Source: Nitrosomonas ureae (lineage in GTDB: Bacteria > Pseudomonadota > Gammaproteobacteria > Burkholderiales > Nitrosomonadaceae). From it: a stretch of DNA of 64,000 bases. Under the pieces are notes generated by a model. The model ran no database searches. It was given only the letters and a program-made list of their open reading frames with translations, and was not told the origin of the DNA. How positions within the stretch are numbered: position 1 is the first letter of the stretch; each line of letters opens with the position of its first letter. The stretch lies in the NCBI RefSeq assembly GCF_001455205.1, contig NZ_CP013341.1, positions 62,001 to 126,000 of the forward strand, written 5' to 3'. Both the position numbers and the translations under genes were made by a program. Positions 27,409-36,278 of this stretch are shown in pieces.

Positions 27409-28667
27409 TATAAGAAAACCTTCTGAACGGTTTTAATCCCGGCAATCAAAGCATCAACCTCTGTTTTGTTATTATAGAAAGCAAATGAGGCTCTGGAGGT
27501 GGCAGGTACATTAAATCGCTGCATGACAGGTTGCGCACAGTGATGCCCAGTACGAACGGCAATGCCATCTTGATTTAAGATGGTTCCAATATCATGTGGA
27601 TGGACTCCATCAATGGTGAAAGAAATAACGGCAGTTTTTTCATTCGCTGTACCAATAATATTGACACCAGGGATTTGAGTAAGACATTTGGTTGCGTAAT
27701 CAAGCAATGTAGATTCATACGCAGCAATATTCTCGATACCAATAGTCGTCAAATAATCAATGGCAGCACCAAAGCCAATAGCAGCGGCAATCGGAGGAGT
27801 ACCTGCCTCAAATTTATGAGGAATGGTGTTATAGATCGTTTCTTCAAAAGTTACCGATGCGATCATATTCCCACCACCTTTATAAGGCTGCATGGATTCC
27901 AGGAGTACAGCTTTACCATAGAGAATGCCTACTCCGGTCGGACCACATAATTTATGCGCTGAGAATGCATAAAAATCGCAATCAAGCGCCTGCACATCAA
28001 TAGGTATATGAAGAGCAGCCTGTGCACCATCAATTAACACGGGAACATCATATCGATGAGCGAAATCGATCATTCTTTTAATCGGATTAATCGTACCGAG
28101 TGCATTCGAAACATGAATCAAACCGACAAACTTAGTACGCTCATTAAATAATCTTTCATATTCGTCGACATCTAATTCGCCTTTGTCATTAATTGGGACA
28201 ACACGAATTTTTGCACCTTTTTCGTTAGCCAGCATTTGCCACGGAACAATATTGGAGTGATGTTCCAATGTGGTAAGAATAATTTCATCGTTTGCTTGGA
28301 TAAATTTACGTCCATATCCTTGCATAACCAAGTTAATGGAATCTGTTGTACCGCTGGTAAAAATAACTTCCCGATCTTCGCGTGCATTGATGAATTGTTG
28401 TAACTTGCATCGTGCATCGTGATATTCCTGCGTGGCAACTTCAGATAAATAATGTACGGCACGATTAATATTTGCGTGTTGTTTAGTTTGATAGCGTACT
28501 AAACGATCAATGACTAATTGTGGCATTTGACTGGATGCAGCATTATCAAGGTAGATAAGCGGTTTTCCGTCAATTTTCAGCTCGAGAATAGGAAAATCGG
28601 TGCGAACCTTTCTCCAATCGACGTCAGAAGTAATTTCTGATTTCAGAGAAGCATGCGCTGAATTCAT
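27408..28667 (-). CDS. sufS: SufS cysteine desulfurase
   Basis: PLP enzyme that takes sulfur from cysteine and forms a persulfide for cluster assembly. The PLP lysine is K239 in FSAHKLCGPTG, and the persulfide cysteine is C377 in RTGHHCAQP, the short-loop type of group II desulfurases. 419 residues, normal length. Overlaps sufD by 4 bases and touches sufU, so all SUF genes are tightly coupled. Confidence 0.96.
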   Translation of the reverse strand: MNSAHASLKSEITSDVDWRKVRTDFPILELKIDGKPLIYLDNAASSQMPQLVIDRLVRYQTKQHANINRAVHYLSEVATQEYHDARCKLQQFINAREDREVIFTSGTTDSINLVMQGYGRKFIQANDEIILTTLEHHSNIVPWQMLANEKGAKIRVVPINDKGELDVDEYERLFNERTKFVGLIHVSNALGTINPIKRMIDFAHRYDVPVLIDGAQAALHIPIDVQALDCDFYAFSAHKLCGPTGVGILYGKAVLLESMQPYKGGGNMIASVTFEETIYNTIPHKFEAGTPPIAAAIGFGAAIDYLTTIGIENIAAYESTLLDYATKCLTQIPGVNIIGTANEKTAVISFTIDGVHPHDIGTILNQDGIAVRTGHHCAQPVMQRFNVPATSRASFAFYNNKTEVDALIAGIKTVQKVFL

Positions 28668-29971
28668 AATTTATTACCCCGAGTCTGATTAAGTACAGTT
28701 TGTGCCAGTTGCTGCCTGAGTGAGCTTACGGGAATACGATCGATTATTTCCGCACCGAAAGCGTAAGTTAATAAACTGCGTGCTGTTGCTTCGGATAACC
28801 CACGGCTTTGTAGATAAAAGATTTCTTCTTGATCAAGCTGTCCAACTGTTGCCCCATGTGCACATTTAACATCATCGGCAAAAATTTCCAGTTGTGGTTT
28901 CGTGTCTATCTGTGCAGTTTTACTAAGTAACAAGTTACGGCTCGATTGCGATGAATTTGTTTGCTGCGCATAAGGCCGTACAATAATTTTTCCATTAAAT
29001 ACAGCATGTGCTTTATCATTGACGATACATTTATGTTGCTGACGACTGATTCCATTTGGTTTTATGTGATCGATGCAGGTATGCGTATCGGCTAACTGGT
29101 TATCTGAAATTAACGCAAGCCCATCAATCGTGCACTCTGCAGCTTCATCAACTAATTGAACATTCAGATTGTAGCGGGAAATCTGCGCCCCTAATGAAAT
29201 ACTGACCGATTGATAGTTACTTCCATGAGCCAGCGAAACTGCGCAATTTGCCAGATGATAAGCTTGTGCGCTTTCCCGTTGAATTCTAATGTGTCTGGCG
29301 TGCGCATTCGCAGACAAGCTAATTTCTGTTACTGAATTTGTGACGTAGGCAGTCTCCCGAAGAGAAACATAATCCTCAACAAATGTTACGTTACTTCCGG
29401 GCTCTCCAATTATCAAACAGCGTGGATAGCAAGTTACCTCTGATTGTGTCGCAATGAACAATAAGTGAACGGGTTCGGCGATGGCGGTATTCTTTGGCGC
29501 AATGATCAATGCGCAATCACGAAGGAATGCCGTATTGAGTGCTGCAAATACGTTGTTATCAAATTTCACGTATTGACCAAAATGAGATTCCAGAACTGAT
29601 GCATGTGTTAATAAGAATGTTGATAAATTGCCAACCTGAAGTACTGCGGGATCAACATGGGTCGATAACTGCGGAGAATAATAGCCATCTACAAACACCA
29701 GAGAGCTTTTTGCTTCCTTCAGATACAAATGTTCAATATCCTGCGTTTGCAAATTAGTGTGTGGTTGTGCAGACTGAAAAGATAAGCGAGTAAGCGCGGA
29801 GATATCAGTGAAACGCCATTCTTCATCACGCTTCGTGGGCAATCTCTGTGTACTAACATGATCAATTGCACGAGCACGTAATTGATTTAACCATGATAAC
29901 GGCTCATTTGATTTTGTCGACCAAGATTTCAGTAGGCAATCAAGGTAATCGGTAGCAACTGTTTCGCTCAT
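28664..29971 (-). CDS. sufD: SufD, Fe-S scaffold subunit
   Basis: Partner of SufB and SufC in the SufBC2D scaffold. The 435-residue protein has the right-handed beta-helix core of the SufBD family: NVTFVEDY, HARHIRIQRESAQAYH and the C-terminal CAHGATVGQLDQEEIFYLQSRG with the conserved histidine used at the SufB-SufD interface. ATGA overlaps on both sides. Confidence 0.95.
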   Translation of the reverse strand: MSETVATDYLDCLLKSWSTKSNEPLSWLNQLRARAIDHVSTQRLPTKRDEEWRFTDISALTRLSFQSAQPHTNLQTQDIEHLYLKEAKSSLVFVDGYYSPQLSTHVDPAVLQVGNLSTFLLTHASVLESHFGQYVKFDNNVFAALNTAFLRDCALIIAPKNTAIAEPVHLLFIATQSEVTCYPRCLIIGEPGSNVTFVEDYVSLRETAYVTNSVTEISLSANAHARHIRIQRESAQAYHLANCAVSLAHGSNYQSVSISLGAQISRYNLNVQLVDEAAECTIDGLALISDNQLADTHTCIDHIKPNGISRQQHKCIVNDKAHAVFNGKIIVRPYAQQTNSSQSSRNLLLSKTAQIDTKPQLEIFADDVKCAHGATVGQLDQEEIFYLQSRGLSEATARSLLTYAFGAEIIDRIPVSSLRQQLAQTVLNQTRGNKL

Positions 29972-30762
29972 GCGATTGCTCCGGCAATTGACCGTTTATT
30001 TGCAGTAACCCAGTCATAACCTCGTGTTTCCAATTCAAGTGCTAATTCCTTACCACCTGTCAACACAATATGGCCTGACTGCATAATATGCACAAAATCC
30101 GGAACGACATAATCCAGTAAACGCTGATAGTGCGTCACTAAAATTGTGGCATTGTCTTTATTGGCAATTTGATTAACGCCATTGGCTACGGTCTTCAGCG
30201 CGTCGATATCAAGCCCGGAGTCCATTTCATCCAAGATGCTCAATTTCGGCTCTAACAATGCCATTTGCAGAATTTCGTTTCGTTTCTTCTCCCCACCTGA
30301 GAATCCTTCATTGACACTACGATCCAAGAAATCGGGATTCATATCTAATAATTTCATTTTTTCGCGCACAAAATCATCAAATTCGAGAGGATCCAACTCT
30401 TCCTTGCCCCGCTGGGCTTGTATTGTGTTATAGGCAAGACGAAGAAATTGCGTGTTTGCTACGCCTGGAATTTCAATCGGATATTGAAAAGCCAAAAATA
30501 ATCCGGCGCGTGCACGATCCTCAGGTGCCAGCTCCAATAAATCCTTATCTTCAAACCGCACAGTTCCTGCTGTAATTTCATACGCCGAGTGACCTGCCAA
30601 CACTTTTGCCAAAGTGCTTTTTCCAGATCCATTCAAGCCCATGATTGCATGGATCTCTCCACTTTTTATCGTGAGGTCAATGCCTTTGAGAATTTCGGTG
30701 CCATTAATACTGGCACGCAGCCCCTGAACCACGAGAAGGGTTTTACTGTTATTAACAATCAT
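29968..30762 (-). CDS. sufC: SufC, ATPase of the Fe-S scaffold
   Basis: ABC-type ATPase that drives conformational change in SufBC2D. Walker A is MGLNGSGKSTLAK, the signature is GFSGGEKKRNEI, Walker B is LSILDEMDSGLDI and the switch histidine lies in LVTHYQRLLDY. The GGEKKRNE signature is diagnostic for SufC. 264 residues. Confidence 0.97.
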   Translation of the reverse strand: MIVNNSKTLLVVQGLRASINGTEILKGIDLTIKSGEIHAIMGLNGSGKSTLAKVLAGHSAYEITAGTVRFEDKDLLELAPEDRARAGLFLAFQYPIEIPGVANTQFLRLAYNTIQAQRGKEELDPLEFDDFVREKMKLLDMNPDFLDRSVNEGFSGGEKKRNEILQMALLEPKLSILDEMDSGLDIDALKTVANGVNQIANKDNATILVTHYQRLLDYVVPDFVHIMQSGHIVLTGGKELALELETRGYDWVTANKRSIAGAIA

Positions 30763-32195
30763 CCGACACTCCCTTCCAACTTAAAGCTGAGAAGCTTGGT
30801 AGCTTCAACAGCAAACTCCATTGGCAATTGTTGAAACACATCCTTACAGAAACCATTAATAATCATAGAGACTGCTTCTTCTGCATCAATTCCGCGTTGT
30901 GAAAAATAAAAAAGCTGATCTTCGCCAATTTTAGAAGTAGACGCCTCATGTTCAACAATTGCACTGTTATTATGAACTTGAATATAAGGAAAGGTATGCG
31001 CGCCACATTGATCGCCAATAAGCATAGAGTCACATTGCGAGTAATTTCGCGCACCTTCGGCGGTCGGAGAGATACGTACCAAGCCACGATAGCTACTGTT
31101 AGAATGGCCAGCCGAGATACCTTTACTCACTATAGTGCTACGCGTGTTTTTCCCGAGATGAATCATTTTCGTCCCGGTGTCAGCTTGTTGATAATTATTG
31201 GTTACCGCAACTGAATAAAATTCTCCGACCGAATTATCACCTCGCAATATGCATGACGGATACTTCCACGTGATTGCGGAACCGGTTTCTACCTGTGTCC
31301 ATGAAATTCGAGAATTCTTCCCTTTTGCCAAACCCCTCTTAGTAACAAAGTTGTATATACCACCAATACCGTTCTCATCACCGGCATACCAGTTCTGGAC
31401 TGTTGAATACTTGATATCTGCATTATCTAACGCAACCAGTTCAACTACTGCAGCATGTAACTGATTAGTATCAAATCTAGGCGCAGTACAGCCTTCAAGA
31501 TAAGAAACAGCAGCATCTTCCTCAGCAATGATTAATGTACGCTCAAACTGTCCGGATCCTTCCGTGTTAATGCGGAAATAGGTGGATAGATCCATCGGGC
31601 ATTTGACACCTTTAGGAATAAAACAAAAAGAGCCGTCCGTAAACACAGCAGAATTCAAAGCCGCAAAATAATTATCACCAACAGGCACAACAGTTCCCAG
31701 ATATCTCTGAATAAGTTCTGGATGGTTATGCACAGCTTCAGAAATGGAACAAAAAATAATGCCGACTTCCGCAAGTTTCTGCTTATAGGTAGTGGCTACT
31801 GAAACACTGTCAAAGATAACATCGACAGCGACGCCTGCAAGTGCTGCACGTTCGTGCATTGGCACGCCAAGCTTTTCAAATGTACGCAATAATTCAGGAT
31901 CAACTTCATCCATACTTGCCAATTTTTTCTTAGGCTTTGGTGCTGAGTAATAACTGATTGCTTGAAAATCAATTTTTGGATAATGAACGTTCTGCCATTC
32001 AGGCTCTTTCATTGTTAGCCATTTTCGATAAGCTTCCAGGCGAAATGACAAAAGCCACTCGGGCTCATTCTTTTTGGCTGAAATTAATCGAATGATATCT
32101 TCATTAAGCCCTTTGGGAGCAACATCAGATTCAATTTTAGTAACGAAGCCGTGTTTATACGGTTGATTAACCAGACTTTGCAATACTGCACTCAT
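30759..32195 (-). CDS. sufB: SufB, Fe-S scaffold subunit
   Basis: Main cluster-building subunit of SufBC2D. The 478-residue protein contains YLEGCTAPRFDTNQLHAAVV, the acceptor cysteine region near GARNYSQCDSMLIGDQCGAHTFPY, and the C-terminal RGIDAEEAVSMIINGFC, all characteristic of SufB. It begins the SufBCDSU block; ~130 bases separate it from the A-type carrier gene upstream. Confidence 0.96.
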   Translation of the reverse strand: MSAVLQSLVNQPYKHGFVTKIESDVAPKGLNEDIIRLISAKKNEPEWLLSFRLEAYRKWLTMKEPEWQNVHYPKIDFQAISYYSAPKPKKKLASMDEVDPELLRTFEKLGVPMHERAALAGVAVDVIFDSVSVATTYKQKLAEVGIIFCSISEAVHNHPELIQRYLGTVVPVGDNYFAALNSAVFTDGSFCFIPKGVKCPMDLSTYFRINTEGSGQFERTLIIAEEDAAVSYLEGCTAPRFDTNQLHAAVVELVALDNADIKYSTVQNWYAGDENGIGGIYNFVTKRGLAKGKNSRISWTQVETGSAITWKYPSCILRGDNSVGEFYSVAVTNNYQQADTGTKMIHLGKNTRSTIVSKGISAGHSNSSYRGLVRISPTAEGARNYSQCDSMLIGDQCGAHTFPYIQVHNNSAIVEHEASTSKIGEDQLFYFSQRGIDAEEAVSMIINGFCKDVFQQLPMEFAVEATKLLSFKLEGSVG

Positions 32196-32323
32196 TTGGT
32201 TTCTTCCTTTTTTTAATATTTATATAGTTTGAAACAGATTTCCTACAATCTTAAATTACATCAAAACGACTACTGATATACAAAGCGGAAATATACTGTA
32301 ATCGAGATTGCTATCAATTAAAT

Positions 32324-32659
32324 CTAAACAGATTCTTTTATACTGAAGCTATCGCCACAACCACATGTATTATCAATATTCGGATTAACAAACTGGAAAG
32401 AACTGTTGAGACCTTCCTTGACAAAATCGATTTGAGAACCATCCAAATAAGGCAGGCTGTATCTATCAACAACTATCTTAGTTTTATGTGACTCAAATAA
32501 CTGATCATCGGGTTGAATCTCGTCAGCATAATCAAACGTATAAGAAAATCCTGAACAACCCGATTTTTTAATCCCAACCCGGAATGCAAGTCCTTTACCA
32601 CGCTTAACAAGTTGTTGTTGAATATATTTTGCAGCATTTTCAGTTAGTGTAATAAGCAT
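32324..32659 (-). CDS. sufA: SufA/IscA-type Fe-S carrier
   Basis: A-type carrier that receives and delivers Fe-S clusters. The three ligand cysteines are C35 (KSGCSGFSY), C99 and C101 (TCGCGDSF). 111 residues, normal for the family. By position between iscR and sufB it fits SufA; sequence alone does not separate SufA from IscA or ErpA. Confidence 0.93.
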   Translation of the reverse strand: MLITLTENAAKYIQQQLVKRGKGLAFRVGIKKSGCSGFSYTFDYADEIQPDDQLFESHKTKIVVDRYSLPYLDGSQIDFVKEGLNSSFQFVNPNIDNTCGCGDSFSIKESV

Positions 32660-32807
32660 AATTTAGTCCAATGTATTATTTCTTCGTATAAGCAAAAACT
32701 TATGCTACTTCAATTAGACACAGACTTAATAATATTGTTCTATAGCAATTTATCGATAAAACATTGTTAGATTTTTTGAGAACGGAAAATCTTATTAAAA
32801 ACGAATA

Positions 32808-33296
32808 TCAGCTGTACGCAGCCGTTGTTTCACGCCGTATATCAGTTTCACGTCGCATATCAAGAAGCGGTACGATTGCTTCATTCTGTTGATTGATTTG
32901 ATTATCAACCAATTCCTTAAGCGTAACCGCACCAAGATACTCAAAAATGAGCTCATTCAATTTTGCCCATAAATCATGCGTCATGCACTTTCCATCATTA
33001 TGGCAATTCTCTTTACCGCCACACTGCGTAGCATCGATAGGCTCATCAACCGCAAGAATAATGTCTGCGATCGATACCTTATCTAAATCTTTAGAAAGAC
33101 AATAACCGCCTCCAGGACCACGAACACTATCTACCAATTCAGATTGGCGCAACTTTGCAAATAGCTGTTCCAAGTACGACAAGGAAATCTTCTGTCTTTG
33201 ACTGATATCTGCCAGTGTTATTGGATGGCTGCTTTGCTGCAAAGCAAGATCAAGTAGCGCGGTAACCGCAAATCTTCCTTTTGTAGTTAATCTCAT
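32808..33296 (-). CDS. iscR: IscR, Rrf2-family Fe-S-sensing regulator
   Basis: Transcription regulator that binds a 2Fe-2S cluster and, in that form, represses Fe-S assembly genes. The winged helix is at about 10-60 with the recognition stretch ISLSYLEQLFAKLR. Cluster ligands are C92, C98, C104 and H107 (CGGKENC, DGKCMTH), the same set and numbering as E. coli IscR. 162 residues. First gene of the SUF operon, preceded by two matching binding sites, so autoregulation of the operon is expected. Confidence 0.95.
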   Translation of the reverse strand: MRLTTKGRFAVTALLDLALQQSSHPITLADISQRQKISLSYLEQLFAKLRQSELVDSVRGPGGGYCLSKDLDKVSIADIILAVDEPIDATQCGGKENCHNDGKCMTHDLWAKLNELIFEYLGAVTLKELVDNQINQQNEAIVPLLDMRRETDIRRETTAAYS

Positions 33297-33330
33297 GATT
33301 AATCCTCTAAATTAAGTGTTAGCAAAAATA

Positions 33331-33383
33331 ATACCCGATTAATTTGATCAACTATACAATACCCGATTGATTTAGTCAACAAT
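33331..33383. promoter_or_regulatory. Two tandem IscR type-1 sites upstream of iscR-suf
   Basis: Two near-identical 25-base elements: ATACCCGATT-aattt-GATCAACTAT at 33331-33355 and ATACCCGATT-gattt-AGTCAACAAT at 33359-33383. Both closely match the E. coli type-1 IscR consensus ATASYYGACTRWWWYAGTCRRSTAT (known family consensus). They repeat every 28 bases and lie 35-87 bases before the iscR start. Confidence 0.8.
33351..33379 (-). promoter_or_regulatory. Sigma-70 promoter of the iscR-suf operon
   Basis: On the minus strand TTGACT (33374-33379) and TATAGT (33351-33356) are separated by exactly 17 bases. The -35 box lies inside one IscR site and the -10 overlaps the edge of the other, so bound IscR would block RNA polymerase. 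Confidence 0.7.
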
Positions 33384-33941
33384 AAGCAAGGTAATTATCT
33401 GATCATGGCAACGATCCGATAATCATCTAATAATTAATCAACCACTCCTAAAAAATATCCAACGATTAAAGTGATCAACAGTGGATACATTGCTGCACAC
33501 TCTTTGCATTGTTTTTGTTTTCTTTCTCTGTTTCATCAAGCTGCCCTGCGCTGCGCAGTTATCAATACCGCTGGTTTGAGGTGACATCGCCTTTGTTAGG
33601 TACGAGGAATACCAGTGAAAGTGGATATCAGCAACTCATTGCGCGATATAACCGTTTCTTGCAAACTCTGGGAATATTCTGAAGTTCTTCAGCAAGATTC
33701 GGCAACCTTGCTTTGTGTTTAATAATTGGATTGTTATTAGCATGAGTATCACCTTTCTTTCTGTTTGACTTAAGGTTGCGAACCCATATCAAACTCTGCA
33801 ACACTCTATATTTTAAGCGCTTTTTATAATTAGACCTGAACTGGTAGAGCAAATATGATCATGTATCGAAAACGCCACACCCGATACTACCTCTGCCATA
33901 ATTTAGTGATACGGATAGTTTTATTTTTGTATCTGAAGCAC
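33384..33941. other. Gap between the SUF promoter and the LOV gene
   Basis: About 560 bases. It contains a 74-codon minus-strand frame (33628-33852) with a basic, lysine-rich product that resembles no family I know, and stretches of AT-rich DNA. I see no RNA gene, and no convincing terminator at the 3' end of the LOV gene. Confidence 0.4.
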
Positions 33942-34394
33942 TTATTTCTTAAGTGCCGCCAACTGTTCCTTCAGTGCTTTGATTTCTTCTTCCGCCCGGA
34001 TTTGCGGAGTAATATCGTACTGTACCCCGAGGAAATAGAGTAAATTTTCGTTTGAATCAAAAAGTGGGGACACCAGCAGATGGTTATAAAATAGTTCGCC
34101 ATTTTTGCGATAGTTTCTCAATACCACTTCTACAGATTTTTTATTCTTAATGGCTTCCCGGAGTTGCATAACACCTGATTGATCATGCTCACTTCCCTGT
34201 AAGAAACGGCAATTCTTACCCACGGTCTCCGCCAATGTATAACCCGTTATAATTTCAAATGCCTTATTAACATACACCAAAGGCAAATCCTCTTGGTCAG
34301 GATCGGCCAGTGTCACTCCATTGACGCACGAATCAAGAATCTTGGACAATACTTGTGGAATCAATCCAGGGTCTTTTTCAACGATAAAATCCAT
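33942..34394 (-). CDS. Short LOV-domain blue-light photoreceptor
   Basis: A 150-residue protein made of one LOV (light, oxygen, voltage) domain and a short C-terminal helix. The photoactive motif is GKNCRFLQG with cysteine C62; in LOV proteins this residue forms a light-driven adduct with FMN. The FMN contacts are all present: N61 and Q66 in the motif, N94 (RNYRKNG), N104 (FYNHL) and Q125 (GVQYDIT). After the domain comes a coiled-coil-like helix, AEEEIKALKEQLAALKK, the place of the J-alpha helix, likely for dimerisation. There is no output domain, as in the short LOV proteins of Pseudomonas. It ends a leftward operon with an SRPBCC protein and a flavoprotein. Confidence 0.88.
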   Translation of the reverse strand: MDFIVEKDPGLIPQVLSKILDSCVNGVTLADPDQEDLPLVYVNKAFEIITGYTLAETVGKNCRFLQGSEHDQSGVMQLREAIKNKKSVEVVLRNYRKNGELFYNHLLVSPLFDSNENLLYFLGVQYDITPQIRAEEEIKALKEQLAALKK

Positions 34395-34450
34395 GATTTT
34401 TTCTCCAGGTTAATCAGCTATTGGCTAAATACACGCATTGCGATGATTGA

Positions 34451-34930
34451 TTATTTTAAGCTGGCCAAATCTGCTTCAATAATTTTTTTGATATTTTTTA
34501 CGGTTCTTTCCGTTCCGTCCTGAACTGCTATGCGTACCAGTTTCTCAAAAGGCCTCACATGAAGATCAAGGCTCAGCAGCTCAAAGGTAAATGTTATTTT
34601 GCTATCAGACGCATTGACTGATTCCATCACATAGTCACATCGATAGGGATTGGATGTTCCTTCAAAACAAATGCGTGTACCAACATCAAAAATTTTAACT
34701 TTGAAAGTTGATTCAGATCGATTGCCTTGGTCAATGCGTACTTGACGGCATACCGTTCCCAGCTGTATTGGGCCATCCGTCAATTTCTCCAGTTCCTTAA
34801 CTTCAGGTGACCATCTGGGGTAGTTAATAAGCAAATCATTACCAATGAAATTGAAAAGCTTATCTGCCGGACTTTGAATAATTGTACTGGCCTTGCCTAT
34901 TACAGGACTATCTTTAAACAAACCAAGCAT
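34451..34930 (-). CDS. SRPBCC-fold protein (polyketide cyclase-like)
   Basis: 159 residues with the START/Bet v1-like fold that binds hydrophobic ligands in a deep pocket. Seen features: an N-terminal strand (STIIQSPADKLFNFIGNDL), WSPEVKELEKLTDGP and the long C-terminal helix starting RPFEKLVRIAVQDG and ending in a lysine-rich run. Such proteins bind or modify lipids, polyketides or aromatic compounds; the ligand is unknown here. It starts 23 bases after the flavoprotein stop and precedes the LOV gene by 56 bases on the same strand. Confidence 0.75.
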   Translation of the reverse strand: MLGLFKDSPVIGKASTIIQSPADKLFNFIGNDLLINYPRWSPEVKELEKLTDGPIQLGTVCRQVRIDQGNRSESTFKVKIFDVGTRICFEGTSNPYRCDYVMESVNASDSKITFTFELLSLDLHVRPFEKLVRIAVQDGTERTVKNIKKIIEADLASLK

Positions 34931-34953
34931 ATATATCTCCTGCGTAGTGTTTG

Positions 34954-36117
34954 CTAAACCAAGTAAGTATCGATTCCCGCCAATAATAAGTCATATTGGG
35001 CTTCTACGAGCTCTTTTATTGTCAGCGCCGGAATACCGGTGATAATGTTTCCTTCCGAAACCAACCAACCAACAGCATCCGCGGCTCCAATGCTTACTAC
35101 ATAGCCTAATTCGTGGTGTATATAAGGCTCAAGCAGTCCAGGAAAACCTGAATGGCGCAATATATTGCGCGCCACTAGCTTTCCTTTACGAACAGCTGAT
35201 TGTGCCGTCCGCGTATTTGATCCCGGAGATTGATAGTACGAACAATCACCGGCCGTAAAAATATTCTGTAACGGCTTCCGGTTAATTATTATCTGTCCAA
35301 AAGCGTTAGCCGTATAAGTCTTTTGCTGCTTTTTACCCAGAAACAAAATTGCCATACTGGACGGTAATTCAAATTGCTTTTTTGTTATTTTTTCGGTCAG
35401 AAAAATCTTATCAGAATCCTGATAACTGTAGTATGTGTCAGGGTAAAAAGCAATCTCCAAATCACGCATACGAGATTCAGCATACGTACCAAAACCATCA
35501 GGAAATTGCTCAAGAACACGCCCGCCTGAATGAATCAGACGTAATTTTATTTTATATTTCTTACGCATCAGGAATTGCTTTATCTCAAACAGAAACTGTA
35601 TGCCGGTTGCCCCTCCCCCTACAACAGAAATCGCTTGATTCGGAACATTGTTTTGATCAAGAAAATTTCCTAATAGATCAGATCCATTTGCGGCAGTAAA
35701 ATCAGACAAGCTCAATACATTTTTTGAATCCATAAGACCTGATGCACTATTTTCGCAGCCGGATGCAATGATCATATAATCAAAATTCAGAACCGCATCA
35801 TCAAGAATTAATTGTTTGCTGTCTTGACAATCCTGCAACGTATTTTGATCAAGATCCACTGATGCCAGCACATGCCTGCATCCGTAACGAATCTCTAAAT
35901 CACCAAATGAAAACAATAAATCTGTTAGAGGATACCTAAATGTTTCATGCAAATGCGTAATCTTCAGATGCTGCGTTCTAGGATCTATGAGTGTGATATC
36001 CGTATCGGGAGCAAATTGCAACAGATTGGTCAATGCAGCAAGCCCTGCATATCCTCCGCCTACAATAATCACTCTCAGTTTTTTTTGTTTGGTTATATTA
36101 AAAGGCAAAAAAGCCAC
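34954..36117 (-). CDS. FAD-dependent NAD(P)H dehydrogenase-like oxidoreductase (NDH-2 family)
   Basis: 387-residue pyridine nucleotide-disulfide oxidoreductase fold. The FAD site is VIIVGGGYAGLAAL near residue 17, the second nucleotide-binding site is ISVVGGGATGIQF (about 165-177), and the FAD-contact motif near the C-terminus is NIFTAGDCSY. The layout matches type II NADH dehydrogenases and sulfide:quinone reductases; no active-site cysteine pair typical of SQR is obvious. The C-terminal helix could attach it to the membrane. It heads the operon with the SRPBCC and LOV genes, which suggests a light-linked redox task (inference). Confidence 0.8.
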   Translation of the reverse strand: MAFLPFNITKQKKLRVIIVGGGYAGLAALTNLLQFAPDTDITLIDPRTQHLKITHLHETFRYPLTDLLFSFGDLEIRYGCRHVLASVDLDQNTLQDCQDSKQLILDDAVLNFDYMIIASGCENSASGLMDSKNVLSLSDFTAANGSDLLGNFLDQNNVPNQAISVVGGGATGIQFLFEIKQFLMRKKYKIKLRLIHSGGRVLEQFPDGFGTYAESRMRDLEIAFYPDTYYSYQDSDKIFLTEKITKKQFELPSSMAILFLGKKQQKTYTANAFGQIIINRKPLQNIFTAGDCSYYQSPGSNTRTAQSAVRKGKLVARNILRHSGFPGLLEPYIHHELGYVVSIGAADAVGWLVSEGNIITGIPALTIKELVEAQYDLLLAGIDTYLV

Positions 36118-36278
36118 ACCATCTCCTTACCTGCTGTCGCTTGGGAACATTTAATTTCCCCGTTAGCGTATTTTCAAACTCAGCATTTCTCAAAAACACT
36201 TCTGATCGTCGTTACTACAGACTAGCACAAATATTGTTTGATAGCTTAAATTCGAAATTAATTACAATACAGAAGAAA

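Noticed and set aside
33628..33852. 74-codon minus-strand frame downstream of the iscR promoter
   Set aside because: No ribosome site, no recognisable family, composition typical of AT-rich noncoding DNA.
34954..36117. Sulfide:quinone reductase assignment for the flavoprotein
   Set aside because: The conserved catalytic cysteines of SQR are not evident, so the broader NDH-2-like call was kept.
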